The position numbers and the translations under genes are program-made. A stretch of 64,000 nucleotides of DNA, taken from Chrysemys picta bellii (taxonomy: Eukaryota > Chordata > Testudines > Emydidae). The stretch spans positions 75,039,302-75,103,301 of the forward strand of contig NC_088799.1 of assembly GCF_011386835.1 (NCBI RefSeq). Direction: 5' to 3'. Below the pieces are notes generated by a model. That model saw nothing but the letters and a program-made list of their open reading frames with translations, did not search any database and was not told where the DNA came from. Each line of letters starts with the position of its first letter. The stretch's first letter is position 1. Positions 34,016-46,749 of this stretch are shown here, piece after piece.

Positions 34016-34724
34016 GTTTTTATGAAATTATTGTGTGCTATTCAAATTAACTTGCAGTCTTCTGAACCTTTACACTGGGGGTGTGAGAGAAACAGAGAGA
34101 GATTTGTATTGATAGACATACCTGACTGGCATATTCTGGGAATACTTGCTGTTTAAAAGGTTTAGTCAAAAAACACATTCCTATTGTGTATGTATTATTG
34201 TTAAAAGATTTCTTAGTTAATATAGGGGCTAGCAAAAAATAGTAAAAGCTGGCTATTTTTCCATTGGTGAACATAACTGCTATTAAAGGTACCAAATCGA
34301 GATCCTTGGGTCAACCAAGAGACCTCTATGGACTATTCGTGTAGCTCTGTAGCAGGATTGAGGCCCTAATGAAGAAACTGTAATAGTTTTCCTGGCCATT
34401 CAATTCTTGGTGGTCAGATAGTGTGAAGAAGAATGAGAGGGAATGGTAGTCAGGGTATATCAAAACTCCACTTGTTTCTTGTGAAAATTTAGTGATTAAA
34501 AAGCAGCCAAGCTTAATCATATTATTTGCATATTTGTGATGTATAAGCAATTTAAAAGAAAAATCTTTCCTGAAAGTCAGATCAGTGTTTGACCAAGTTA
34601 ACCCATCTTGCCTCTCAGAAACCAGAGTACTACTGATGGTGGTAGTACAGAGTATAAACCTATGATGGAGTTTTATTGCTTTTCATGGTCACATAACATA
34701 AAATACATGGAAAGCAATTGCCTC

Positions 34725-34900
34725 ACTGCTTCAGATCAATTGTCTGTCTAAGCCAATGTCCTGTCTCCAGTGGCGGCCAATACTTGATGCTTCTGATGAA
34801 AATACCTTATAACTGCCAACTATGGAATAATCTTCCCATAGGGAAAGACTTCCTGACTCTAGTAAGTTATTGACTGATTTACACTCTGAAGCCTAAGGGT
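34725..34900 (-). mobile_element. Old CR1 3' untranslated region fragment
   Basis: GTCTAAGCCAATGTCCTGTC and CAGTGGCGGCCAATACTTGA resemble diverged versions of the CR1 segment at 42260-42310 in the same orientation. Confidence 0.5.
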
Positions 34901-35020
34901 TTCTCTCATTTTTCTTACTCTGTTGTGGCTAACTTACAGATACCTAATGTGCATGAATATAGCCAGTTGGATGCTATTTGCTTGTATACTTCAGGTATCT
35001 CCCTCACCCTTAGGTTAGGC

Positions 35021-35331
35021 CAGGGGTAGGCAACCTATGGCACGCGTGCGGAAGGCGGCATGCGAGCTGATTTTCAGTGGCACTCATACTGCCCGGGTCC
35101 TGGCTACTGGTCCGGGGGGCTCTGCATTTTAATTTAATTTTAAATGAAGCTTCTTAAACATTTTAAAAACCTTATTTACTTTACATACAACAATAGTTTA
35201 GTTCTATATTATAGACTTATAGAAAGAGACCTTCAAAAAACGTTAAAATGTATTACTGGCACGCGAAACCTTAAATCAGAGTGAATAAATGAAGACTCAG
35301 CACATCACTTCTGAAAGGTTGCCGACCCCTG
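35021..35331. mobile_element. hAT miniature element, perfect 8-bp target duplication
   Basis: The 311-bp element has termini CAGGGGTAGGCAACC and GGTTGCCGACCCCTG, flanked by perfect GGTTAGGC repeats (35013-35020, 35332-35339). There is no coding capacity. Its ends are related to those of 52912-53222, while the interiors differ. Confidence 0.94.
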
Positions 35332-37254
35332 GGTTAGGCACATGCAAGAATATGAGCACTATTGACTTTAAAAATCTCATAGTATAAATATATATATATT
35401 TTTAAAAGAAATACATTGACTAAGTATCTGCCTAAATGATGTAGGTAGAAAAAATTGGTATATTAATAATAGTAAATAAAATTACATGCATAATTAATAT
35501 TTCTGTACATATTTATTTTCCAAATGTTTTCCCATTCATCTCATGTTGCTGCAGAATTTCCAGTTTGTTAGTAAATTCACCTCTGCATATTTCCCTTTCT
35601 GAAGAAAAATGTTGCTGATGGTTTTAACCAATCAACTCTTCTTAGTTAGGTTACAAGTAGCAAGTTCTTTCCTCTCCGTCTGAGAAAGGCCAGAAAAATG
35701 TAAGAAGTCCAGAATGTTGTATAGCTCCTAAAAGTGCTTTCTAAAGCCTGGCATTGAAGGGGAAGTCTGTTTTTTCTGTTCTCAGACCCCGGAAGAGCAG
35801 AGTTATGACTTCAGGGAGCAACTAGTTCCTGCCCATAAATCACAAGTTCCAGCCAGCCCTTCTGTAGTTCCCTCCACATCATCATGATGATCTCCCAAGC
35901 TTCATGTCATTTTCTCTTGTGACTCTGTGATGTTTCAGATAACTCAGGTTTCAGTAATTAAAATCAATTATGGCTGCTCACCATCACATTCTCATGTTTA
36001 ACATAAAATCCCAATACACAGAAACAAGTATAAACCTTATGATTGACTTGCTGTATATGGCAAATAATTTGTTTTACAATTTGCCATGTCTAGACTGAAA
36101 TGTTAAGGTGTCTCCATTTCTTTCACTTTTGATTGTACAAGGGAGATTATTTTGAATGCTGGAAGTTATTAGAAGATGAAAACTGCCTGAGGACAGTACA
36201 GCTAGGGCTTTGCTATATGACTGAGTAAATAGGGATTTTAATCTTTGTAATACCTTGATGTTGTGAAGGTTAATCTTTGTGGATTAGTAATTGATGTGCT
36301 CTAAGACAAAGGCTATGCCCTTTGGAGTTGTTAGTCCTTGCTGCATGGAAGCTTTTACCTGTAGTTAGTGATATAATAGATCTGCCATTAAGGAGGAGTT
36401 ACTCTGTTCATCTTCTAAACTGAGGGTTTTTATCGGATCTTATCTATTTCAATTTATAAAAGAGCCTAAGCCATAGGCATTTATACAAAACTTAAAATAA
36501 TCAAATATAGAATTTTAGATATTATGTAGGAATGGAATTTCATGGGGTTTTCAAAGCAAATCAAGGTCCTTTTATTTGCCTGTATATTTCTAGTGCCCAA
36601 AGACTCGAAGTAGGATTAGGGCCATAGTGTACTAGGCACCCTACAAACACATAGAGACTCAGTCCCTATCCTGAATAGTTTAGTCTAGCAAACAGATGGA
36701 GATGGGGAAGATAAGGGGACTGAGATAAATTACTTAGATTAGCTCTCTCTAAAACTTTATTTTTATTTAAAATAAAATATGTAAGTAGTTCAGAATCATA
36801 ATCTATCCCTAAGTGTCCCTTACCATATTTGTTAGCTGGCTGACTGCTTGCAGAAATGGGGGTCTGAAGAGGGGTTAGAAGGAGAAAGAGTACATGTATG
36901 AGGGTGGCATTTAGTGAGAGGCAGACAAAATGGGTCCTGGAGGCAGGCATCTTTCATGCTGAGGCAAACACAGTAAGAAACAAGAGATTAGTAGGAAGGG
37001 GCAGAGTTGTGAAGGGCTTTGAAGAGATGTACAGTTTGTTGTGGTGGAAAGCAGGGAGTCAGTGGAAGGATTCAGTGAGGTGGGCCTTATGGTCAGGGCA
37101 AAAGACAAGGAAGAGATTAGCAGCTGCATTTTGTATGGCTTGGAGGGGGTGTGTTTTATTTGTTTTAGTTACCTTTTCCTTCTGGTACTTTAGAAGATAT
37201 CAGATATTGCACATACATTGTATTTTAATTAGCTAGACACATTCATATTGGAAG

Positions 37255-37610
37255 TAAGGCATCTGGAAAAGCTGACAAGAAATGTGGTGGATTCTCCCAT
37301 CACTTAATCTTTAAATCAAAAGTCGATGTCTTTCTAAAAAAGATGTGCTAGTTCAGTGGTTTCAACTTTTTTCGTTTGCGGACCTCTCAACAATTTCACA
37401 TGGAGGTACAGACCCCTTTAGAAATCTTAGACATAGTCTGCGGGCTCCCAGGAGTCCTTGGGCTCCAGGTTGAAAACCACTGCTTTAATTCAACCACAAG
37501 TTACTGGACTTGATGCACAAATTTCCGGGTGAAATTTTATGGCCAATATTGTGTAGGAAATCAGATTAGATAAACAATCCCTATTAACTTTACATCATAT
37601 GAATCTATGA
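37255..37610 (+). mobile_element. CR1 3' end fragment interrupted by a hAT miniature element
   Basis: GTGGTGGATTCTCCCATCAC, a TCTAAAAAAGATGTGCTAGT segment and, after the interruption, TTCAACCACAAGTTACTGGA followed by GGGTGAAATTTTATGGCC form a continuous CR1 3' untranslated sequence. It ends with the CR1 tail (CATATGAATCTATGAATCTT). Confidence 0.78.
37354..37482. mobile_element. Short hAT miniature element
   Basis: The 129-bp element has termini CAGTGGTTTCAAC and GTTGAAAACCACTG. It sits inside the CR1 fragment, which reads continuously when it is removed. The flanking octamers (TGCTAGTT and CTTTAATT) match poorly, so the target duplication has decayed. Confidence 0.8.
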
Positions 37611-38330
37611 ATCTTTGCAATAGCAATATGACTAAACAATATCAACCAAAATGCTCTTGTTCAAAAGATGCAAAAGAGAGAGGCTGTTGTGGGTAGTAAG
37701 TTTTAGTATATTGCCTTAGTTCTGTTTCTCTCTGCTTTTTGGTGTTGACTTAATGTTAACGTTTTAATGTGTAGCCATTGATATCTAATTGTCAAAAACA
37801 TGATTTTTGTAAAACATTAAAATATTTATGCTGACTTTTTAATGGATATTCGTAATTAAGACCTTTTACCCTTGCAGGTCTTTTCCTGTTTTTGATTATA
37901 TAATTTGTGCATCTGGTAATTTTAGTGATTCAATTAAGTGGTGACATTAGATTTGAATTTGTTTTTATTTCAGGTTCATTTAACTGTTTTCCCCATGGTG
38001 AACTTAATTAAAATGGAACCTTACGTTAAATTCTGGTCATCACTTCTCCATCTAATACTTCACTTCTTTTCCTTCTGCTCCTCATAGCTTCTGAATGAAT
38101 ACCATGATACTCATGAAGTAAAGAGAAATGTTGTTTCATTTACTGAAGGAACTGGCTTCCCTGATCACCACTTAAATGCAGCAGGTTTTTTGTCCTGATA
38201 CAATGGAAAGATCCATTTCATTTTTTAAAGGAAATTATATAATAAATTAGCTGTGTAGGATAAGAATGTATGCTCTATTTTTGGCTGTACTGTAGGTCTA
38301 AATCAGCAGCAAAACTTTCGTTCTCAAAAG

Positions 38331-38515
38331 GAGGAGAGGGATAGCTCAGTGGTTTGAGCATTGGCCTGCTAAACCCAGGGTTGTGAGTTCAATCCTTGAG
38401 GGGGCCATTTAGGGATCTGGGGCAAAAAAAATATAGTTGGGGATTGATCCTGCGTTGAGTAGGGGGTTGGACTAGATGACCTCCTGAGGTCCCTACCAAC
38501 CCTAATATTCTATGA
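38331..38515 (+). mobile_element. tRNA-derived SINE with CR1-like tail (tortoise type)
   Basis: There is an A-box TAGCTCAGTGG (38342-38352) and B-box GAGTTCAATCC (38385-38395), then a tRNA-unrelated body (GGGGGCCATTTAGGGATCTG). The tail GACTAGATGACCTCCTGAGG, with CCAACCCTAATATTCTATGA after it, resembles CR1 LINE 3' ends; such tails let a SINE use LINE machinery. It is close to full length and the best single pointer to a cryptodiran turtle. Confidence 0.92.
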
Positions 38516-38926
38516 AAGTAAAGGTAAACTTAATCCCCCTTTCCTTAGGACTTTAGATATAAAAGGATACAAAACTGCTAACCACATCTTGAATTTCCCA
38601 GGTTACGAAATTAAGCAAGCTTGTCTTGCTATAGCAACATCTTTTTTGTGAGTTCTTTTTTTTAGACATAATATTAAAGAAGTCAGGCTTTTTAACATCC
38701 TATCAAAGCCTCTCACATATCACTATATTTTGAATGCAGTATATTTTTTTTATTTTGGTTAAATTATCTAGTGATTGAAAAACCTGATTTGTTTAACAGG
38801 TGGTATACATGTCATTAATTCCATAAGCCATTACTGCCAATTTGATCAGTCTGTACTTTTTAAAAAATTGTATTTTAAATGAACGAGTAGGAATTCCTAA
38901 TCTGTCTGAGAATAGTATTTCAGGGT

Positions 38927-39031
38927 GCCTGATCTTGCAAACACTTTACTCACTTGAGTGATACATTGAAGGCCATGGGATTATTCATTTGAGTAAATTT
39001 ATTCACATTCATATGTGTTTGCAGGATCAGT
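38927..39031. repeat. Palindromic ancient repeat (TTTGCAGGATCAG type)
   Basis: The left half has GCCTGATCTTGCAAACAC and TTACTCACTTGAGTGA; the right half has CATTTGAGTAAA and GTGTTTGCAGGATCAG. The halves pair as an imperfect hairpin. It is a widespread old amniote-type repeat; a half copy may lie near 15790. Confidence 0.7.
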
Positions 39032-40868
39032 CTTTGAATTAAGACATATTAAAATATTGGTTATACTTATTAGTCTTGGAGGAGGACATAATGAGCTCTT
39101 AGATAAAATTGCACCTTTTCAGAAAAAGCATAAACTTGTTTACTTGATTTACATGATAGAATGGCACTGTCAAGTATTCAGGCTCATACACTTCTCTTTA
39201 AACGATGATTAAAAGGAGAAAATTATAGACAAACCAATTCAATAACATTGAAGTTACGGTAGAAACCATTCTGAGTTAAGACTGATGCTATCTCTAACGT
39301 AGTGCCTTTATATTATAACAGCACAGATTAAGGATGTAGTATCTGTCCTAAATTGAGTTGTCTTGTTTGGTTGGAATATACTGTAATATTAACATTGCTT
39401 AAACTTGTCTGATATTGTAGAAGGCCTGTGTTAGCTTCTGTTTAAGTTGTAAAATAAAGGATGTTGTTCTCTAAAAGGTGGTTGTATTCACATGTTTTGT
39501 CTGCCAGTAATTCTAATTTTTTAAAAAAAGTTATTCTTTATAAAAGCAGTCACAGTAAATTTTCTAGTTCTGTGCAATTTTCTTTCCATTCTGGTCTTCA
39601 CTGGTTATAAATAACACATGAAATGACTTTCAAGGTAGAAAGCAGGAATCCATTTTGAAATATTCTATAAAATAGAGTGATTTATGGTTTCATATGATTT
39701 TGGCTGAAAGCACTCGGGCTTTGCCAGGTCATCAAAGTCCTGTCAGGGGAATCTATTATTTATTATTCGATATGCTGGGAGTGGTGTAAGTACTTTATTT
39801 TATGTTTATCTTATGTAAGTATAGTGTTAGGAAAAATCAATTCCAGATACTAATACGGTTTTTAAGATATATCCTGGAAAACTAACCTAAAAATTATAGA
39901 TGTGAATTATGAAGTTGAACATTATTCTGTTCAGCTATTCTGATCTAAAAGAGAATTTTGAAAAATGAGTAACTCCTAATGTTGCTGCAAGATATTTTTA
40001 GGATGTACCTCAGGAATTTTTTTCTGTAACTTGATAATTTGCTTTCTCTGCTTATGTTTTGATTACTCTGCTTTTCATAAATAAGCAGTCTTGTTTTACC
40101 CAAGTAAATATTTAGGCACATGATAGGAAAAAGCTGGACAGGGTTAGTTTGTTTATAAGAGCATATGATATTCCTGTGAACTTCTGAAATATTATGTTAG
40201 TTTCATGATGTCATCTTTGTAAATAAATGGTAATTAAAGATAGGCTAGCAGAGTGGCATTGACTTGTTATATTTATGTTTATAAATCAGGGGACAGAGCT
40301 ATATTTTTTTGTAAGTGGGTAATCCCCTATCCTTTTAAGTGTCAAGAAAGCAAAGCTGATTTTCACAACCACACCTAAAGTTTTTGGTACCTCTTTTCTT
40401 TGTCTTCTTGTTGACTTTTTCACCTGACTGCCTTGGAGGTGTCACTCTTTCTGCCTTTCAAGTGCTGTCTCTGCTTTGAGTAAGTACTTGCCCTTACTGA
40501 TTTAATTCCTGATTAGTTTGGACATCACATCCAAAAGCTTCTCAGACAATGCAACTGCTATTGAAGCCTTTTCAGAGTCCTTTTCAAACGGACAGGGTTC
40601 TGCTCCAGAAGTCTTTAGCACAGGACACCATCACAGATATTCTGTATTGCTTCTTCCCTTTCCCTCACGTAGTATGAGTGTTTTGCAATTCTGTGAACCC
40701 TTTACTTCTCGGATCATCTTGCTTAGGGTCCTGATACTACCAAGACTGAAGTGGGGTAAAAACACAGGCTCCAGTAATCTGCAACCCTGCTTCCAGCCCC
40801 AGTATAAAGATGTCTATATTAGCAGCAGGGTGAACACATAACTTCATTAATAGTGCAGGATCAGACCA
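39032..40868. other. AT-rich intron sequence, nothing recognised
   Basis: No recognisable repeat, gene or RNA. The open frame at 40518-40841 has no family resemblance. Confidence 0.5.
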
Positions 40869-40876
40869 CCTTTCTG

Positions 40877-41055
40877 CAGGGCTGCCCAGAGGGGGGGGGG
40901 GGGGGGGGGCGGCAAGTGGGGCAATTTACCCCAGGTCCCGGCGCCACAGGGTCCCCCACGAGAATATAGTATTCTATAGTATTGCAACTTTTTTTATGGA
41001 AGGGGCCCCCGAAATTGCTTTGCCCCAAGCCCCCTGAATCCTCTGGGCAGCCCTG
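40877..41055. mobile_element. hAT miniature element with G-run, perfect 8-bp target duplication
   Basis: The 179-bp element is flanked by perfect CCTTTCTG repeats (40869-40876, 41056-41063). Termini are CAGGGCTGCCCAGAGG and CCTCTGGGCAGCCCTG, a perfect inverted repeat. A run of about 19 G follows the left end. It looks recent. Confidence 0.95.
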
Positions 41056-42230
41056 CCTTTCTGCAGGAAGCAGAAGAAAAAGGAGGGAGAGAGGTTTTGG
41101 AAGACTCAGATACAAGTCAAACAAAAATAGCTACATCTTTGGTTGCTCTCCTAAACTGTCTTTGTGGATTTTGTCCAGTGTGACATTTCTTTTCCTATCT
41201 TGGGAACTGTTGGTTTAATATTGTCTGCATTTATGCTTTTATTATGCTATATATAGAATCCCTACAAATCCAGTGTTCCCAGGACATTTTTGTCCTTAAT
41301 CAAACCCCTGTGGTCCTTGGTGTATAAATCTCTTGTAGTTGTAAATACTAAGAGAACTGGCCATTCAAGACAATTTCGGCATCATTACTCTGTGATATCA
41401 AATTGTTTATGCAAAAGTTTTTAGTATAGCTAAAACTGTATATATTGATATTTTTTTGTGTGTGGGGCATGTGTATATGTTATCGTGGCTCATTGCCCTG
41501 ATTTCTTTGAAATTATGATATGCTCTGGTGAGTTACTTGGATAAAACCTAATAATGTAAATCACGTGAAAATAATTTTGGAACTACACAAAAGACCGAAA
41601 AGTTGTATGCAGAGACGACCTGTTAAAATGTTATAAATTGCCAGTGAGTTTTTAAACAGTGGTTCTGCTAAGAGTAATAAAGTATTTATTTAGCAATAGA
41701 ATTAAATCATACTTAATTTTATTTTAATGATTTCTTAAGTAGTGAGTAGTATTTTAGTGGCACTGAACCATGCTTGTTGGTTCTACAGGGTTAATGGGCC
41801 CTGAGACGCTTCTAAAGGGGAGTGGAATGAACAAATATGCTTATTATGATCACTGTAAAATAATTTTTTATGATACCGCTTTAGGGAGAGCCTTACATAA
41901 TACTTGATCATGATTTCAGTTGTCTGACACTTGATTTTTCTTTAATTGAAAGCTGATATATGTATATTCCTGAATACTTCTCTTTGACTGTTTGTTTCTC
42001 ACTTCAATTTTTAAGTTTAATACATCAGACATTGGGAACAAAAGAGCAAATTACTGAAGCTGTGGTGTTTTCCCTCATGTTACCCTGCCAGGTTATCTGA
42101 TCGACGAACTGAAGTTGGGTGCGAGGCCATTCTATCCTGCATGTGTATTCAGCTTAGTCACTTTCAAACAAAACCTTTGTCTATATTTTTCCCTCTGATG
42201 TTCCTTCATTGGTAATTCCATGTCATTAAG

Positions 42231-43450
42231 AAAATAAGAATGGCCCTACTGGGTCAGACCAAAGGTCCATCTAGCCCAGTATCCTGTCTTCCGACAGTGG
42301 CCAGTTCCAGACGCCCCAGAGGGGATGAACAGAACAGGTAATCATCAAGTTATCCATCCCCTGTTGCTCATTCCCAGCTTCTGGCAAACTGAGGCTAGGG
42401 ACATCTTTCCTGCCCATCCTGGCTAATAGCCATTGATGGACCTGTCCTCCATAAATTTATCTAGTTCTTTTTTGGACCCTGTTATGGTCTTGGCCTTCAC
42501 AACATCCTCTGGCAAGGAGTTCCACAGGTTGACTGTACGTTGTGTGAAGAAATAACTTCCTTTTATTTGTTTTAAACCTGCTGCCTATTAATTTCATTTG
42601 GTGACCCCTAGTTCTTGTGTTATGAGAAGTAGTGTAAACACTTCCTTATCTACTTTCTCTACACCAGTCCTGATTTTATAGACCTCAATCATATCTCACC
42701 TTAGACATCTCTTTTCCAAGCTGAAAAGTCCCAGTCTTATTTATCTCTCCTTATATGGAAGCCGTTCCATACCCCTAATAATTTTTGTTGCCCTTTTCCA
42801 ATTCCAGTATATCTTTTTTGAGATGGGGAGACGACATCTGCATACAGTATTCAAAATGTGGGCATACCATGGATTTATATAGCGGCAACATGATATTTTC
42901 TGTCCTATTATCTATCCCTTTCTTAATGATTCCCAGCATTCTGTTCGCTTTGTTGACTGCCGCTGCACATGGAGTGGATGTTTTCAGAGAACTATCCACA
43001 ATGACTCAAGGATCTTTCTTGAGTGGCAACAGCTAATTTAGACCCCATCATTTTATATGTATAGTCAGGTTTATGTTTTCCAATGTGCATTACTTTGCAT
43101 TTATCAACAGTAAATTTCATCTGCCATTTTGTTGCCCAATCACCCAGTTCTGAGAGATCCTTTTGTAGCTCTTCTGGGTCTTAACTATCTTTAGTAATTT
43201 TGTATCATCTGCAAATTTTCCCACCTCACTGTTTTACCACCTTTTCCAGATCATTTATGAATGTGTTGAATAGGGCTGGTCCCAGAACAGACCCTGAGGG
43301 ACACCACTGGTTACCTCTCTCCATTTTGAAAACTGACCATTTATACCTACTCTTGGTTTCCTATCTTTTAACCAGTTTCCAATCCATGAGAGCACTTTCC
43401 CTCTTATTCCGTGGCAGCTTACTTTGCAGAGCCTTTGGTGAGGCTGATTA
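42231..43450 (-). mobile_element. CR1 LINE, 5'-truncated
   Basis: The element is on the minus strand. The 3' untranslated region is at low coordinates (ACTGGGTCAGACCAAAGGTC near 42250) and the reverse-transcriptase C-terminus is at higher ones. The minus-strand segment 42999-42775 reads AVNKANRMLGIIKKGIDNRT and MLPLYKSMVCPHFEYCMQ, a hallmark CR1 region. Translation upstream continues with frame breaks to about 43450, where homology stops. It has several frameshifts and is not active. Confidence 0.9.
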
Positions 43451-43959
43451 ATTCTGTTTTATCAGGTAAAAAGCTAAAAAAGGCACGTGCTGCAGCTTCT
43501 CCCTTTGACCAATCGGAGGATCTTGTTTAAATCCACGAATTGTCTTTCCTTTCTAAATACTTCATTCAATTACTCAGTTTGCGGCTGCTGTAGCACCAGA
43601 AATATCTTGCTTTATTGTTCTGTAGCACCACCTACAACCAAACAAACCAAAAACAACCCCCCCCCCCCAAACCTCTTTAGGTTTCTTGACATATATTTTT
43701 GGTAAAAGCCACAAGCTAGTTACATTTTGAATCTAGGCATTTACACATTGCTTGTCATCACAATACAGTAACTGCTCACTTAATGTTGTTTCGTTGTTAC
43801 GTTGCTGATCAATTGGAGAACATGCTCGTTTAAAGTTGCGCAATGCTCCCTTATAACTTCGTTTGGCAGCCGCCTGCTTTGTCCACTGCTTGCAGGAAGA
43901 GCAGCGTGTTGGAGCTACTGGTGGGGGCTCGGAACCAGGGTGAACTGGCAGCTCCCCAT

Positions 43960-44218
43960 CAGGGCCGGCTCCAGGCACCAGCAAAGGAAGCAGGTGTTTG
44001 GAGCGGCCAATGGAAAGGGGTGGCATGACCGGGTCTTCGGCGGTGGGTCTCTCACTCCCTCTCGGAGGGAAGGACCCGCCGCTGAATTGCCGCCGAAGAA
44101 TGAAGCGGCGCGGTAGAGCTGCCGCCGATCATGGCTTTATTGGCTTTATCTTTTTTTTTTTTTTTTTTTTTTTTTTGCTTCGCCGCTTGGGGCAGCAAAA
44201 AAGCTGGGGCCGGCCCTG
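43960..44218. mobile_element. hAT miniature element nested in 43766-45005
   Basis: Termini CAGGGCCGGCTCCAGGCACC and GCCGGCCCTG are flanked by octamers CTCCCCAT and CCCCCTAT (6 of 8). It has an internal poly(T) tract of about 25 at 44152-44176. The same family occurs at the start of the window (377-419). Confidence 0.87.
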
Positions 44219-44965
44219 CCCCCTATCAGCTTCCCGTTCCCCTAAGTTCCCTGTGCGGCAGCCGCCCAGCAGGCTATCAGTTGCCGGCAGTTCAGCTGTC
44301 CCTCCCCCCACTGCCATGTGCTGCTCCTGCCCTCTGCCTTGGAGCTGCTCCCCAGAACCTCCTGCTTGCTGTGTGGGGCGGGGGGGGAGGGAAGAAGGGG
44401 GCTAATATCAGGGTGTCCCCCTCCCCCTGCTCCTGCACCCCACTTACTCCATTTCCAAAGGGCAGGGGGGACACACGACATGGCTCAGGATGGGGGGAGC
44501 TTGCTGGCAGGAGTTGCTGTCTCAACTTGCTGATCTATTTAAAAGGCAGTGTACTTAGAGTGGGGTCAGTGTACTTAAAGGGGCAATGTACATCTCTCTC
44601 TCACACACAGTGCGTCTCTGTCTGCCATGCTGTCTCCCCTCCCTCCATTCGTGCTGCCTTGTAGAGTGTGAGGCTACATTAACAATGTGTTAACCCTTGA
44701 GGGCTCAGCAATTGCTAGTTCATCACAGCCGATTGCTAGTTCATCATTTAGCAATAAGGCATTCCCTGGGAAGTATCCCACCCTCTGACTTATCCACCTC
44801 AACCAAGCATCACAATCATCATTGCTGTGTACCAGTATTAAATTTTGTTTAAAACGTGCGTGTGTGTGTATAGTCTTTTGCCTGGTGAAAAAAATTTCCC
44901 TGGAACCTAACCCCCTTCCTCCATTTACATTAATTCTTATGGGGAAATTGGATTCGCTTAACATC

Positions 44966-45001
44966 AACTCCTTGCTTAACTACAATGTTAAGCAAGGAGT
45001 T
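44966..45001. repeat. Perfect 15-bp hairpin at element end
   Basis: AACTCCTTGCTTAAC, loop TACAAT, then GTTAAGCAAGGAGTT. It is formed by duplication of the terminal repeat of the TA-flanked element in inverted orientation. Confidence 0.9.
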
Positions 45002-45103
45002 ACTGTACATGAATGCCTTACAAGTTCTAACTATTGCAGAGATTTTGCTATTAGGAATATCCAGTGAACTCCCCCAGAATTAGCTTCTACTGTGTTTTAA
45101 ATA

Positions 45104-45295
45104 CACCTCTATCCTGATATAACGCGACCTGATATAACACGAATTCGGATATAACGCGGTTAAGTAGTGCTCCGGGGGGAAGAGGGGGGCTGCACACTCC
45201 AGCGGATCAAAGCAAGTTCGATATAATGCGGTTTCACCTATAACGCTATCCTCGGGAACCAAAAAATCTTACCACGTTATATCGAGGTAGAGGTG
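45104..45295. mobile_element. 192-bp TA-flanked miniature element
   Basis: Termini CACCTCTATCCTGATATAAC and GTTATATCGAGGTAGAGGTG are flanked by TA. The same family is at 50253-50442 in the opposite orientation. Internal TATAAC motifs form a long imperfect palindrome. Confidence 0.9.
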
Positions 45296-46121
45296 TATAA
45301 ATAAAATATATTACAGTGGGTCAGCTGTGTGACTACAGAAGACTTTTGTATTGAAAGTGCCTGCTCGCTTCCTGCATTCCTTTGCTTAATGGTTCCCGCC
45401 AACACTTTTTTTTATTATAAAGTGCTTCTCGTGACTTGTTTAATAGAGATTTTTAACTGAATTTAAATGTTTAAACTTTTTGCTACAAAAGTCCTGTATA
45501 ATTTGGTACAAGCATATTAGTTACAGTGGAAAGATCCAATTTCGATTGAGTAATTCAGGAATTTCCTACAAACAGTTGCAGCTGTATATGTTATAAGCTG
45601 CTTGGATCAGGAAACTTGTCCATTGTAATTACTGGAAAGAGCCTTGCACATGTGGGAAATTGTGTAATAAATGGTTGCTAATCAAACTGAGTGAAGTGGG
45701 AAAGCTAAAAGTAAATTTTGGTCAATTTTATATTTTTGATGTAGATTTCTTTTTTAGGGCTGTCAGGTGACTAAAAAAATCTCGACTAATTATGCTGTTA
45801 AACAATAATAGAATACCATTTATTTAAATATTTTTGGATGTTTCCTCATTTTCAAATATATTGATTTCCATTACAACACAATACAAAATGTACCGTGCTC
45901 ACTTTATATTTATTTTTATTGCAAATATTTGCAATGTAAAAAACAAAAGAAATAGTATTTTACAATTCCCCCATTAAAAGTACTGTAGTGTAATCTCTTT
46001 ATCATGAAAGTTGAACTTACAAATGTAGAATTGTTAAAAGAAACTGCATTCAAAAATAAAACAATGCAAAACCTTAGAGCCTACAAGTCCACTCTGTCCT
46101 ACTTCTTGTTCAGTCAGTTGC

Positions 46122-46722
46122 TCAGACAAACAACTTTGCGGGAGATAATGCTGCCTGCTTCTTGTTTACAATGTCACCTGAAAGTGAGAACAGGCGTTCG
46201 CATGGCACTCTCGTAGCCGGCGTCGTAAGATATTTACGTGCCAGATGTGCTAAAGATTCATATGTCCTTTCATATTTCAGCCACCATTCCAGAGCAAATG
46301 TGTCTATGCTGATGATGGGTTCTGCTCGATAATAATCCAAAACAGTGCGGACCAACGCATGTTCATTTTCGTCATCTTTTCTTTTCTGATGGTTCGGGTT
46401 CTGTAGCTTCCACATCGGAGTGTTGCTCCTTTAAGACATCTGAAAGCATGCTCCACACAGAGTCCCTCTGAGATTTTGGAAGGCACTTTAGATTCTTAAA
46501 CCTTGGGTCGAGTGCTGTATCTATCATTAGAAGTCTCACATTGGTACCATCTTTGCATTTTGTCAGATCTGCAGTGAAAGTGTTCTTAAAATGAACAACA
46601 TGTGCTGGGTCATCCTCTGAGATTGCTATAACATGAAGTATATGGCAGAATGCGGGTAAAACAAAGAGCAGGAGGCATACAATTCTCCCCCAAGGGAGTT
46701 CAGTCACAAATTTATCTAACAC
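46122..46722 (-). pseudogene. hAT transposase C-terminal part (left arm and loop)
   Basis: There are two open segments in different frames: 46722-46372 (DTALDPRFKNLKCLPKSQRD, with an acidic EPEPSEKKR end) and 46415-46122 (FALEWWLKYERTYESLAHLA, then VPCERLFSLSGDIVNKKQAA). The latter is the hAT dimerisation domain with its hallmark (P)CERLFSLSG motif. A frameshift near 46400 separates them. The N-terminal zinc finger and the catalytic region are absent, so it is non-functional. Confidence 0.87.
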
Positions 46723-46749
46723 TATTTTTTTTTAACATGCACCATCAGC

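Larger units (their letters stand above)
43766..45005. mobile_element. TA-flanked (pogo/Tigger-like) non-autonomous element
   Basis: Termini CAGTAACTGCTCACTTAA and, reverse-complemented, CAGTAACTCCTTGCTTAA are flanked by TA (43764-43765, 45006-45007). CAGT ends with a TA duplication fit the pogo branch of Tc1/mariner. It is 1240 bp including a nested hAT element at 43960-44218. No transposase was found. Confidence 0.85.

Noticed and set aside
36898..37236. 112-codon frame including KGFEEMYSLLWWKAGSQWKDSV
   Set aside because: A short chance frame. The phrase resembles an old non-coding repeat in other reptiles, but I could not define borders, so it is not listed.
43998..44405. 135-codon frame with a phenylalanine run
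   Set aside because: The run is the poly(T) tract of the nested hAT element; the frame crosses element borders.
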